Below are positions 1 through 7,853 of a stretch of DNA of 64,000 nt, piece by piece. A model generated the notes under the pieces. The model was not told where the DNA came from and did no database searches. It saw only the letters and a list, made by a program, of their open reading frames with translations. The DNA comes from Thermoguttaceae bacterium. GTDB lineage: Bacteria > Planctomycetota > Planctomycetia > Pirellulales > Thermoguttaceae. Location of the stretch: assembly GCA_017405595.1 (NCBI GenBank), contig JAFRAC010000007.1:1-64000 (forward strand). The letters run 5' to 3'. Positions within the stretch are counted from its first letter, which is position 1. The number at the start of each line of letters is the position of its first letter. The position numbers and the translations under genes are program-made.

Positions 1-43
1 CCGCATCAGGGGCCGGTCGGCCTGGCTCGTTTTTTCTTTCATG
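1..43 (-). CDS. 5' end of an unidentified gene leaving the window
   Basis: An ATG on the minus strand at 43 opens a frame that continues to the window edge, giving only 14 residues (MKEKTSQADRPLMR). It is supported by a purine-rich ribosome binding site (GGAGGGA) ending about 6 bases upstream and by a very good promoter at 76-103. Too little is visible to suggest a function. Confidence 0.6.
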
Positions 44-75
44 GCATATTCCCTCCGCACCTATCGTGCATATAC

Positions 76-103
76 ACTATACATTAAATCGGATCTCTGT
101 CAA
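76..103 (-). promoter_or_regulatory. Sigma-70-type promoter with overlapping near-palindrome
   Basis: On the minus strand TTGACA (103-98) and TATAGT (81-76) are separated by 16 bp, upstream of the partial gene starting at 43. A near-palindrome GTGCATATACAC (66-77) overlaps the -10 box and could be an operator; that role is inference. Confidence 0.65.
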
Positions 104-185
104 GAGAAGTTTAATTTCTTTTTCCAAGGGAGGGCAGAACCAGCGAAAATGGGGGCGGATAACCGCCGCCGGGCGCAGGCAGAGA

Positions 186-1208
186 TCAGCCCGCATCACT
201 CCCCCCGCGGCCGGCCGCCGATTCCTCTTTCGGCAGACTCTTCCGTTTCCTGAAAGACCGGCAAGCGGCCAAGAGAATCAGAGCGGTACCGATGGCGATC
301 AGCAGGAGACGCGGCCAGAAACCGCACGCGAAATCCGGTTCGGGAAAACCGTAGTGGGAAAGCCTGAATTCCTTCGGGGAAATTTTGCCCGGCTTTTCCC
401 ATGTGTAAAACGTTGTGCATTTCCAATTGCTCTCTTCAATTTCCAGCTTGTGGGAGACCGGCCGAGGGAAGCGGTCCAGCGTCTCGCCGTAGTCATTCTC
501 GACGCGGAACGGAGTATATTTCTCGTTCTCGCCGTCGATTTCGAGCCACTCGAAATTTCCTCGTTTGATCACCCAGGAATGATCGGGCATCAGGTAGACC
601 TCGCCGCCGCGCAGGGGAATGCCCGGATCGTAGTCCGCCGGCTCATACTGAAACTTCATGCGGACAAGACGCAGATCCCCCTCATGGACCTCCTCCGCTT
701 CGGTTATACAGAATTCCGGTTCGTTAAAATAAGACGGGAGCCACATCTGAGAATGTATTTTCAGCGCCGCCGCTTCCTGGCTGATAAACCAGTTAAGGCG
801 ATTTTGTTCCGGTCTCGGCACATGAAGCGGAGGGAAAGTGAGCGGAATCCGCGAATTCCTGCAATCTGTGACTTTTCCGAGAGTCCAGGTTTTCTCTGTC
901 GCCGACGTGAGAAGAAAAGCGTACTGGCCGTTGAGCCCGGAAACAGAATAAACCCCGTCTTTTTCCGTTTTCGAGAGGCAGCAGGGATACCTGTTGTACT
1001 GCTGCGACCTGCTCTGTACAGGCTCCGCGTCCCCTTCCTGTTCCACGCTGTTAATCGAAACATCGAGCTCTTTCAGGGATTCAAGATATTGCCCCCAAGC
1101 CGCAGGCGCCTCTTTTTTGATCGTCTCGATCAGCGCCTCGTCCGCCGAAAGAGACCCGATGTAAAACAGAACCGCCGCAAGCGTCAAAAACAGCCGAGAC
1201 CTTTTCAT
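186..1208 (-). CDS. Secreted or periplasmic protein with C-terminal membrane anchor
   Basis: About 340 residues. The start at 1208 is chosen because it follows a GTGAGGGTG ribosome binding site and gives a clean signal peptide (MKRSRLFLTLAAVLFYIGSLSA); a longer frame upstream is not needed. The body is soluble, rich in aromatic and acidic residues, and resembles an exported substrate-recognition or LolA-like beta-rich protein only superficially. Near the end a hydrophobic segment (LLLIAIGTALILLAA) followed by an Arg/Lys-rich tail predicts a single C-terminal membrane anchor with the bulk outside the cytoplasm. I do not recognise a family. It stands alone, reading out toward the partial gene at 1-43. 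Confidence 0.7.
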   Translation of the reverse strand: MKRSRLFLTLAAVLFYIGSLSADEALIETIKKEAPAAWGQYLESLKELDVSINSVEQEGDAEPVQSRSQQYNRYPCCLSKTEKDGVYSVSGLNGQYAFLLTSATEKTWTLGKVTDCRNSRIPLTFPPLHVPRPEQNRLNWFISQEAAALKIHSQMWLPSYFNEPEFCITEAEEVHEGDLRLVRMKFQYEPADYDPGIPLRGGEVYLMPDHSWVIKRGNFEWLEIDGENEKYTPFRVENDYGETLDRFPRPVSHKLEIEESNWKCTTFYTWEKPGKISPKEFRLSHYGFPEPDFACGFWPRLLLIAIGTALILLAACRSFRKRKSLPKEESAAGRGGSDAG

Positions 1209-1306
1209 GAAAATCACCCTCACGATTGAGAAACATCTGAATGATCCGGTATTGCCCGGGCAAAGACGAGCCCCTTTCGTCAAACAAGCCCCCCGTAAAA
1301 GCGAAA

Positions 1307-1346
1307 CCGGCCGTTTCCGCGGCGGAACCGCCGCGAAAACGGCCGG
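1307..1346 (-). terminator. Large GC-rich inverted repeat, probable terminator
   Basis: Two 19-base arms (1307-1325 and 1328-1346) match at 18 of 19 positions with a 2-base centre. It lies just downstream of the small minus-strand gene ending at 1369. The following T-tract is interrupted (TTTCGCTTTT), so termination strength is uncertain. Confidence 0.55.
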
Positions 1347-1368
1347 ACTGGCCATGAAACCATGACAA

Positions 1369-1608
1369 TCAGCTCGCGGCGTTTTCGTTCTTCTTGAGAA
1401 CGCCGGCAGCAAGGAGTTTGTCAATCAGCTGCTGCATGCTGTTGAAAGCGGCAAGGAAACCCATCGGCGGCATGATGATCCGTTCGTTGTATTCGGGGGT
1501 GGGGGCGGTGCCCTCGGCGCCCGGCTGGAGCGTCATGAAATCGAAACGAACCATGTTGCCGGCAAAGTGAATCTGGCCGATGCCATCAGCATAAATCTCT
1601 TTTTTCAT
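1369..1608 (-). CDS. Small conserved-looking protein, 79 aa
   Basis: The start at 1608 (MKKEIYADGIGQ) has an AGAAGGA site upstream and lies below a promoter at 1683-1710. The protein has no signal peptide. Its pattern of a short beta-rich first half, an RIIMPPMGF segment and an amphipathic helix (QQLIDKLLAAGVL) recalls the small DUF3467-like proteins of planctomycetes and other bacteria, but the match is by eye and weak. Function unknown. It is monocistronic between a promoter and the inverted repeat at 1307-1346. Confidence 0.65.
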   Translation of the reverse strand: MKKEIYADGIGQIHFAGNMVRFDFMTLQPGAEGTAPTPEYNERIIMPPMGFLAAFNSMQQLIDKLLAAGVLKKNENAAS

Positions 1609-1642
1609 CTGTACAGTCCTTCTGAAATTCGTGGTTGATCGC

Positions 1643-1665
1643 CAGGTCAAGACCACCCTGACCTG
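1643..1665. promoter_or_regulatory. Candidate operator, inverted repeat CAGGTCA-N9-TGACCTG
   Basis: Perfect 7-base arms (1643-1649 and 1659-1665) lie 18 to 40 bases downstream of the -10 box of the minus-strand promoter at 1683-1710, inside the predicted leader of the 79-aa gene. The geometry fits a dimeric repressor site or an mRNA hairpin; no regulator is adjacent. Confidence 0.35.
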
Positions 1666-1682
1666 TACAACTCTTATAAATG

Positions 1683-1710
1683 GTTATAACGGAATAGCAA
1701 GAAAACTCAA
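1683..1710 (-). promoter_or_regulatory. Promoter for the 79-aa gene
   Basis: Minus strand TTGAGT (1710-1705), 16-bp spacer, TATAAC (1688-1683), giving a leader of about 70 bases before the start at 1608. Confidence 0.5.
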
Positions 1711-2074
1711 GCCATTTTACCCCTTTTTGGAGAAAATCTTTTCCGATTCTCTCAAATGCGCGGGTTTTGAGGCCTTCTCCGGGCGGCAGCGGACCGGAAA
1801 CCGGCTTTCCCCGCTGCCCGCCGGCCGGTGATCCCCGGACCGGCCCGAGGCGGCGGGAGGTCGAAGAGAAACCGGGCATTTCCCCCGAAAGACGGGGTTT
1901 AACGATTGTAGCGGTTGAAAGAGACCCCTACCCGGAAAAGTTTAACAAATGAAGCCGAAACCCCTAAAAATTTCTTTTAAAAAAACCTTTTTTTATTAAA
2001 GTTTTAATTGTCGGCCGCTGCGGCCGGATTCAAATTCGTTTTCAGACCATCCAAGTTTAGGGTTGAATTCAGTG

Positions 2075-2665
2075 ATGGACAGCACTCTTTCCTCCTCTGC
2101 TGATATCCTTCTGCGGAATGCCGAACTCCGCGAAAAGCATGACCATTTGATCGATGAATCGTATACGCGCCTCAACCCCGACAAAAAGACGGTCGAAGAG
2201 CAGAACCGGATCATGAAAGAGCTGTTCGACTGGGAGGCCGCCCCCATCAAAAGAATCCGCGACTGGTTCGGCGTCGGGGAACTTCCGATCTACCCGCCCC
2301 AGTCGATTCCCGAAGAGAAGCTCCCGGAAACCCTCTCGCTTCTGGTGAATAAACTCTACGAAAAGCATATCGTTCTCGACCATACCGAACATCTTTCGGA
2401 CCGCGTCCTCTACCGGGTCATTCTGCTGGAAATCCTTCCGATGGAAGAAAAATACATCGAAGACACCGACCGCTACCAGCATTGGAACTTCTCCTTCGTG
2501 AGCGAAGACGGGATCGAGCTGGATAATCCGGAAACGTGGCTCGCCTATTACGCTTCGGACCGGGACCGGAAAGAGTGGGCAGGCTGTTTCGGTGAAGCCG
2601 TCCCCGAAAAGCAGATTCCCCGCTATCACCGCGACTTCCCGCAGGACTGCACTTTTTCCTACTGA
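2075..2665 (+). CDS. Hypothetical soluble protein, 196 aa
   Basis: The ATG at 2075 is preferred; a GTG at 2072 and a TTG at 2063 are in frame, and an AGGG sits 12 bases upstream of the ATG. The product is acidic and charged, largely helical by composition, without signal peptide or membrane segments. A central part (LPETLSLLVNKLYEKHIVLD) reads as a regular helix-turn pattern and the C-terminal third is rich in Trp and Tyr. I recognise no family. It is a single gene followed by a clear hairpin at 2692-2726. Confidence 0.7.
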   Translation: MDSTLSSSADILLRNAELREKHDHLIDESYTRLNPDKKTVEEQNRIMKELFDWEAAPIKRIRDWFGVGELPIYPPQSIPEEKLPETLSLLVNKLYEKHIVLDHTEHLSDRVLYRVILLEILPMEEKYIEDTDRYQHWNFSFVSEDGIELDNPETWLAYYASDRDRKEWAGCFGEAVPEKQIPRYHRDFPQDCTFSY

Positions 2666-2691
2666 ATACGGCCGGCCTGCAGGCTGCTTAT

Positions 2692-2726
2692 GGGGGTTGA
2701 GGGCGCCGCGCCGGAACTCAACCCCC
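2692..2726 (+). terminator. Intrinsic terminator after the 196-aa gene
   Basis: GGGGGTTGAG (2692-2701) pairs perfectly with CTCAACCCCC (2717-2726); the tail CTTGCTGTTTT is only moderately T-rich. Confidence 0.6.
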
Positions 2727-2843
2727 CTTGCTGTTTTGCGCCCCTTCTGATAAACTGATCTCAGCATTAAGGTTTCTTTTTGCGACGCGCGCCTTTTTTG
2801 CGTCAGAGGGATTGATTTTCAGCTAAGAAAGGAGTCAGACGCA

Positions 2844-2903
2844 GTGAACAGCAGACATCGGCGCCCTTGGTGGAAGGACACGCTCCTTTTCATCGCGGCT
2901 TAA
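2844..2903 (+). CDS. Possible 19-aa leader peptide
   Basis: A GTG at 2844 follows a near-perfect AAAGGAG site (2828-2834, 9-base spacing) and encodes MNSRHRRPWWKDTLLFIAA before TAA. It ends 31 bases before the next gene. The strong site and the position suggest a translated leader, but the length makes chance likely; there is no known family. Confidence 0.25.
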   Translation: MNSRHRRPWWKDTLLFIAA

Positions 2904-2934
2904 CACTCGGTACGCCCAAGGGGGCTGAGTTCGT

Positions 2935-3639
2935 ATGGACGAGTTCGTTCTTCCCGTTTCGCTGGTCTACGCTCCCTTCTGTTTCTACATCTGTTTTCTT
3001 CTTCTTTTGGGGCTGCGCAAGTTCCCTACGGTGATGAGGGGTACCGCCGAAAAATTCCTCTTCGCGTTCGGCCTTTCGGGATTCGTCATTCTTCAAATCG
3101 CTCCGGCCATCTTTCCGCTGCGCACGCTCGACCTTTACGGCATATACGCATACGCGGTCTTTCTTCTTCTCTATTTGCTCATTGTTTTTCTTCTGGCGTC
3201 CTGTTCGGCCCGGAAACTCTATATCTATAACATCACCGAAGAAGATATCCGAAAAATTCCCGAAATCCCTTTTTTTGATGTTTCTTCTGGCGATGCGCCG
3301 CAGGCCTCCCAGGAATTCTCTCCGGCCGAAATCTCCCCCGCCTGTGCGACACGCCTGCGCCGCGCCGGGAACAATCTGATTTTCCCCGAAGCGAAACTGA
3401 TCCTTTCGGTGGAATATTTTGTTTTTCCGGTCAGCGGGGCCGTCCTGCGGTCTTCCGAGACCAATCTCAGCGCCGAACAATGGCGGGCTCTGCTCGGCGA
3501 GGTGAACGCCTATGTCTCGACCTGCCGTCAGAACCTCAAAAGGCAGCTTCTGATTTACCTCCTGTGGCTCGGCACCGCCGTGTTCGGCTGCTGTTTCTTC
3601 CGATTCCTCTTCGCCCCGCTGCTGAACTTCATTCTATGA
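2935..3639 (+). CDS. Integral membrane protein, 234 aa, unknown function
   Basis: The start at 2935 has an AAGGGGG site upstream. Hydrophobic segments are visible at about residues 8-27, 43-60 and 70-90, and a fourth near 205-225 (IYLLWLGTAVFGCCFFRFLF), with a soluble central region of about 110 residues between the third and fourth. No family is recognised. Its stop codon overlaps the ATG of the PP2C phosphatase gene (ATGA), so the two are translationally coupled and probably work together at the membrane; the phosphatase also carries membrane segments. Confidence 0.75.
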   Translation: MDEFVLPVSLVYAPFCFYICFLLLLGLRKFPTVMRGTAEKFLFAFGLSGFVILQIAPAIFPLRTLDLYGIYAYAVFLLLYLLIVFLLASCSARKLYIYNITEEDIRKIPEIPFFDVSSGDAPQASQEFSPAEISPACATRLRRAGNNLIFPEAKLILSVEYFVFPVSGAVLRSSETNLSAEQWRALLGEVNAYVSTCRQNLKRQLLIYLLWLGTAVFGCCFFRFLFAPLLNFIL

Positions 3640-4949
3640 CCGCTTCTGATCAGACTCCTGAGAAAAACTGGTGGGAAGGTTCCCTCGACTACGCCGCCAT
3701 CTCGAACGTCGGGATGCAGCGGACGAACAACCAGGATTCACACATCGAGGTTCCGGCGGCCAGCAAGCGTCTCTGGCGCGACCGCGGCCACTTCTTCATG
3801 GTCGCCGACGGAATGGGGGCGCACGCCGCGGGGGAACGCGCCAGTGAAATGGCAGTGCTCCTCACCTCGCAAAGCTACCTGAAGCGTACCGAGCAGTCCC
3901 CGTACAGCGCGATCCGCGACGCGATCGGCGATGCTCATCTGCAGATCAAAAAACAGGGGGAAGCCGACGAGGCTTTCCGCTCGATGGGAACCACCGCCGA
4001 TGTACTTCTTCTCCTCCCCGAAGGGGCGCTGAACGCCCACGTCGGGGACAGCCGGACCTACCGGCTCCGCGGCGGCTGTTACGAACAGCTGACCTTCGAC
4101 CACAGTCTCGTGTGGGAACTGACCCGTTCGGGAAAAATCGACCCTTCCAAAATTCCGGCGAAGATTCCGAAAAACATCATCACCCGTTCCCTCGGGCCGG
4201 GCTCGAATCCGCTGGTCGATCTGGAAGGGCCGTTCCCGCTGAAGAAAGGGGACACGTTTCTTCTGTGCAGCGACGGCCTTTCCGGGCAGGTCGCCGATTC
4301 CGAAATGGCGCAGATTCTCAAGCTTCTCCCCCCCGCCCAGGCGGCGCAGACGCTTGTCAGTCTCGCAAACCTTTCGGGAGGTCCCGACAACGTCACCGTC
4401 ACGGTCGTCAAGGTTCTCGATCTGCCCGATCCCGCCGACCTTTCGGGGGAGAAAGATCCCGCGGCAAAACGGGAAGCGATCGGCCCGGCGGCGTGGGGCG
4501 CGCTGGCCGGAACACTCGGCTTTTTCCTGCTGGGAATCCTCTTTCTGCAGGGGCAGGAAACACCCCTTTTCCTTTCGGTTCTTTCGCTGGCCGCGGCGCT
4601 CGGTTCGCTCGGAACCTTCTTTGCGCTGGCCCGCAAGACCTTCTTCCCCGCCAAAAAAGAGGCGCGGAATCACGAACCGTTCGGACGCGGGCCATACACC
4701 CGCGTTTCCGCCGAATTCACCCCCGCATTCGCCGAAAAGCTCCTCGGCTACTGCCGCAAGCTCGACGAGGTCACCCGGAACCAGGCCCCCGAAAAGCTCC
4801 GTCCCGCCGGCGAGTCGGCGTTCCAAAAGAGCGAATCGGCGCTGGCCCGGCGTGACTGGCGCGAGTCGATCCGCCTTTCGATTGAATACATTAACCGCGG
4901 CTACAGTCTCCTTTGGGGAGGGGGCGCCGGACCGGAAGGGGCTCAGTGA
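3636..4949 (+). CDS. PP2C-family serine/threonine phosphatase with membrane segments
   Basis: About 437 residues; the ATG at 3636 overlaps the previous stop. The N-terminal ~260 residues carry PP2C landmarks: RTNNQDS (family usually NEDS), the metal site ADGMGAHAAGE, GTT, HVGDSRTYR, DHS, ITRSLG, LLCSDGLSG and GGPDNVT. Such enzymes remove phosphate from Ser/Thr using two Mn or Mg ions and usually reverse Hanks-type kinases. Two hydrophobic segments follow (about residues 288-308 and 312-336) and then a helical domain of ~90 residues, so the catalytic domain is tethered to the membrane. No partner kinase is in the window. The stop overlaps the start of the next gene (TGATG). Confidence 0.9.
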   Translation: MTASDQTPEKNWWEGSLDYAAISNVGMQRTNNQDSHIEVPAASKRLWRDRGHFFMVADGMGAHAAGERASEMAVLLTSQSYLKRTEQSPYSAIRDAIGDAHLQIKKQGEADEAFRSMGTTADVLLLLPEGALNAHVGDSRTYRLRGGCYEQLTFDHSLVWELTRSGKIDPSKIPAKIPKNIITRSLGPGSNPLVDLEGPFPLKKGDTFLLCSDGLSGQVADSEMAQILKLLPPAQAAQTLVSLANLSGGPDNVTVTVVKVLDLPDPADLSGEKDPAAKREAIGPAAWGALAGTLGFFLLGILFLQGQETPLFLSVLSLAAALGSLGTFFALARKTFFPAKKEARNHEPFGRGPYTRVSAEFTPAFAEKLLGYCRKLDEVTRNQAPEKLRPAGESAFQKSESALARRDWRESIRLSIEYINRGYSLLWGGGAGPEGAQ

Positions 4950-5830
4950 TGAACCGTCTGTTCCGGCGTCTTTTCCGGCCGCGTTCCTCTTTTCCGGCAC
5001 CCCTTTTTTTCCGGAGCGTTTTCCTGTTCCTCCTTTTCGCCGTGCCGGTCTTCACGGCCGCGGCGGCGGAACCGGCCGCGCGTCTGCCCCGGCAGATCGT
5101 CCTGACGCCGGTCAGATCGTATCCGCACGACCCCGCCTCGTTCTGCCAGGGTCTGGTCTGCGCCTCGGAAGGGGACGGCGCCCTTTTCTTCTACGAAAGC
5201 GCCGGGCTTTACGGCCGTTCGGCAATCAAGCAGGTCGCGCTCAGCGGCGAGACGCTCCGCCGCGAAGAACTCCCCCGCCGCTGTTTCGGCGAAGGGGCCG
5301 CCCTGCACGACGGAAAGATCTACCAAATCACCTGGCGCGAAAACACCTGTTTTGTCTATGACACACAAACATTCCGGCTCCTGAAAAAGCTTTCCTATAA
5401 GGGGGAAGGATGGGGACTGGCCGAAAACGGTACGGAACTGGTGATGAGCGACGGTTCCGATAAGATCACGTTCCGCGACCCCGAAACCTTTAAGCCGGTT
5501 CGGGAACTGCGCGTTTTCTGGACAAACCCCAAAACGAAAGAACAGATTCCGATCCCGCGGCTCAACGAGCTGGAATGGATCGAAGGCGAAATCTGGGCGA
5601 ACATTTTTGAAACGACAAAAATCGCGCGGATCGACCCGGAATCGGGCGAGGTCATTCAGCTTCTCGATTTCGCCCGTTACGTTCCCGGCGAATGTCGGGG
5701 GGATCCCCAGCGCGTTCTGAACGGGATTGCCTGGGATCCGGCCGGGCGCCGCCTCTTCATCACCGGCAAAGAGTGGCCCGTCCTCTATGAGCTGGCCATC
5801 GAAAACGACCCTCTGAAGAAAACCCCCTGA
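4949..5830 (+). CDS. Glutaminyl-peptide cyclotransferase (glutamine cyclotransferase family), exported
   Basis: About 293 residues from the ATG at 4949, which overlaps the phosphatase stop. An Arg-rich start and a hydrophobic stretch (SVFLFLLFAVPVFTAAAA) form a signal peptide. The rest matches the plant-type glutamine cyclotransferase beta-propeller family: a YPHDPASFCQGLV opening, repeated blade-like strands, the WGLAENG and MSDGSD segments, LNELEWIEGEIWANI and LNGIAWDP. The enzyme converts N-terminal Gln of peptides to pyroglutamate in the periplasm. It is coupled by overlap to the upstream phosphatase and membrane protein genes, which is more likely an operon convenience than a known pathway. 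Confidence 0.9.
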   Translation: MNRLFRRLFRPRSSFPAPLFFRSVFLFLLFAVPVFTAAAAEPAARLPRQIVLTPVRSYPHDPASFCQGLVCASEGDGALFFYESAGLYGRSAIKQVALSGETLRREELPRRCFGEGAALHDGKIYQITWRENTCFVYDTQTFRLLKKLSYKGEGWGLAENGTELVMSDGSDKITFRDPETFKPVRELRVFWTNPKTKEQIPIPRLNELEWIEGEIWANIFETTKIARIDPESGEVIQLLDFARYVPGECRGDPQRVLNGIAWDPAGRRLFITGKEWPVLYELAIENDPLKKTP

Positions 5831-5831
5831 A

Positions 5832-6125
5832 ATGCCGTTACGTTCCCGAGCCGGATGGATTACCGTTCTCTTTTGGATCGCCTCGCTGGCCGCGATCGTT
5901 TACGGCGCCGACGAGCTGACGCTGGGCGCCTTTCTCCGCACCGCCGTCGTCATGTCGCTCCTCTGGCTGGCCTGGCCGCAGCTGGCGCGGATGCCCCGCT
6001 GGCTTTGCGTGACCGTTCCGGCGGCCGCCCTGGTCGCGGCGTTCCAGCCCCGTGTTCTTTTCGTGCTGATTCCGGGGCTTCTCCTCTACGGTTTTGTACG
6101 CCCGAAACCGAAGAAAAAGGATTGA
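5832..6125 (+). CDS. Small membrane protein, 97 aa
   Basis: Begins one base after the stop of the cyclotransferase gene, so it is the last member of this operon. Three hydrophobic segments (residues ~9-27, 31-48 and 57-85) and a C-terminal Lys-rich tail (RPKPKKKD) indicate a small polytopic inner-membrane protein. No family recognised. Its stop codon overlaps the -35 box of the next promoter. Confidence 0.7.
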   Translation: MPLRSRAGWITVLFWIASLAAIVYGADELTLGAFLRTAVVMSLLWLAWPQLARMPRWLCVTVPAAALVAAFQPRVLFVLIPGLLLYGFVRPKPKKKD

Positions 6126-6151
6126 CATTCCGCCTAAACAAGGGATAATAG
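6122..6151 (+). promoter_or_regulatory. Promoter upstream of citramalate synthase
   Basis: TTGACA (6122-6127), 16-bp spacer, GATAAT (6144-6149), or TAATAG with 18. It overlaps the stop codon of the 97-aa gene and leaves a leader of roughly 120 bases before the ATG at 6279. No attenuator or T-box was recognised in that leader. Confidence 0.65.
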
Positions 6152-6278
6152 AAAGAGTCCCTATTTTACCTTAAGCCCCCTGATTTAACGGCTCGCCCGC
6201 GGTTTGCCGCTGCCGGCCGAACCCCGGAAAAAGGGGGCGGGCACCCGTCCATCAGACAGCGCGAAAACAGTAAACACA

Positions 6279-7853
6279 ATGCGGCGAATTCAAATCTACG
6301 ACACCACCCTTCGCGACGGAGCTCAGGCCGAAGGAATTTCCTTCTCCCTGCAAGACAAGCTCCTGATCGCCAAACGGTTCGACGAAATGGGGTTCGATTA
6401 TATTGAAGGGGGGTATCCCGCGTCGAACGAAAAGGATTCCGCGTTCTTTGCGCGAATGGAAGGGCATCTTCTTCACCACTCGGCCATCTGCGCGTTCGGG
6501 ATGACCCGCCGCAAAGGCTTGAAGCCGGAAGAAGATCCCGGCCTGGAAAGCCTGCTGAACTCGGGAGCCCCCGTCGTCACCCTGGTCGGAAAATCCTCCT
6601 CGTTCCAGGTGCGCGAAGTCATCCGCGCTACGCTCGAAGAAAACCTTGAGATGATCCGCGAAACCGTGAGCTTTTTCGTCGGTCAGGGGAAACGCGTCTT
6701 TTTTGACGCCGAACACTTTTTCGACGGGTGGAAAGCCGATCCCGGCTACTCGATTGAGGCGATCCGCGCCGCCGCCGAGGCGGGTGCCGAATCGGTACAC
6801 CTTTGCGATACAAACGGCGGAAGTATGCCCGAACAGATCGCCGCCGGGGTACGCGCCGTGCTCGACGCGGTGCCGGTTCCGGTCGGAATCCACGCCCACA
6901 ACGACTGCGGCATGGCGGTCGCCAACTCTCTGGCGGCGGTCGATGCCGGCGCCTCGATCGTACAAGGGACCGTTAACGGTTTCGGCGAACGGTGCGGCAA
7001 CGCCAACCTGGTGACCATTATCGCCAACCTTCTCACGAAGAAAAACGGCGCGTACGACCTGCTCCTGCCCGATTCCCTTTCCCGTCTCACACGCCTTTCC
7101 CGCTATGTCGACGAAGTACTGAACGTGAAATCCTCTCCCCGGCAGCCGTATGTCGGCCGCGGCGCGTTCACCCACAAGGGGGGAATGCACGTTTCGGGAA
7201 TCAGCCGAAACACATCCTCCTACGAGCATATCGATCCCGAGCTGGTCGGCAACGAGCGCCATGTGCTGGTCAGCGAGCTTTCGGGCCGTTCGAACATCGC
7301 GGCGCGGACCGAAAAATACGGTATTGCCGATAACCCCGACCTGCTGAACCGCATCCTCGACGTGGTTGTCCGCAAAGAGAACGAAGGCTACTCGTTCGAG
7401 TCGGCCGAAGCCTCGTTCGACCTTCTGGTACGCAAGTCGATGGGAATCTACTACCCCCATTTCGAGCGGATCAACTACCACACCAACGCCGCATCGGGGG
7501 CGAACGGCGTTATCGAAACGACCGCCTCGGTCAAGCTGCGTATCGGAAACATCATCCGGCACGAGGTTGCCGACGGCGACGGGCCGGTCAACGCGCTCGA
7601 CGCCGCCATGCGCAAGGCGCTCACTTCGGTCTATCCGGAAATCCGCGATATGTCGCTCATCGACTACAAGGTGCGCGTTCTCAACTCCGAGGCCGCCACC
7701 GCCGCGCGGGTGCGCGTGGTCATCGAAAGCAAAGACGACGACGAAATCTGGGGAACCGTCGGTGTCGACGAAAACGTGATTGAAGCGAGCTGGATCGCTT
7801 TGTGCGACAGCTTTGAATATAAACTTTCGAAAATGAGAAAGGACAACCGATGA
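6279..7853 (+). CDS. cimA: (R)-citramalate synthase / 2-isopropylmalate synthase family
   Basis: About 524 residues, the usual length for CimA of the TIGR00977 type. The ATG at 6279 puts the family N-terminus (MRRIQIYDTTLRDGAQAEG) at residue 1; an in-frame TTG at 6204 would add a non-conserved tail. DTTLRDG gives the metal and pyruvate site, HAHNDCG the His pair, and GFGERCGNANL a classic HMGL-like signature; the C-terminal LeuA dimer/regulatory domain spans about residues 390-524. The enzyme condenses pyruvate and acetyl-CoA to citramalate, feeding isoleucine synthesis. No strong ribosome binding site is visible. The stop overlaps the next ATG. Confidence 0.92.
   Translation: MRRIQIYDTTLRDGAQAEGISFSLQDKLLIAKRFDEMGFDYIEGGYPASNEKDSAFFARMEGHLLHHSAICAFGMTRRKGLKPEEDPGLESLLNSGAPVVTLVGKSSSFQVREVIRATLEENLEMIRETVSFFVGQGKRVFFDAEHFFDGWKADPGYSIEAIRAAAEAGAESVHLCDTNGGSMPEQIAAGVRAVLDAVPVPVGIHAHNDCGMAVANSLAAVDAGASIVQGTVNGFGERCGNANLVTIIANLLTKKNGAYDLLLPDSLSRLTRLSRYVDEVLNVKSSPRQPYVGRGAFTHKGGMHVSGISRNTSSYEHIDPELVGNERHVLVSELSGRSNIAARTEKYGIADNPDLLNRILDVVVRKENEGYSFESAEASFDLLVRKSMGIYYPHFERINYHTNAASGANGVIETTASVKLRIGNIIRHEVADGDGPVNALDAAMRKALTSVYPEIRDMSLIDYKVRVLNSEAATAARVRVVIESKDDDEIWGTVGVDENVIEASWIALCDSFEYKLSKMRKDNR

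Larger units (their letters stand above)
1609..2074. other. Intergenic region between divergent genes
   Basis: No convincing gene. Besides the promoter and inverted repeat listed separately, it holds a nested hairpin (GGCAGCGG 1785-1792 with CCGCTGCC 1811-1818, inner CCGG pair) and an A/T-rich stretch at about 1966-2010 next to a GGCCGC-type repeat. The A/T stretch probably includes the promoter for the plus-strand gene at 2075, but no clear hexamer pair was found. Confidence 0.5.

Noticed and set aside
3480-3635. Extended N-terminus of the PP2C phosphatase
   Set aside because: Overlaps the preceding membrane-protein gene by 150 bases and adds non-family sequence; the ATGA overlap start is natural.
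6128-6278. Leader upstream of cimA as a T-box or amino-acid riboswitch
   Set aside because: No conserved T-box sequence, leader peptide or anti-terminator could be read.
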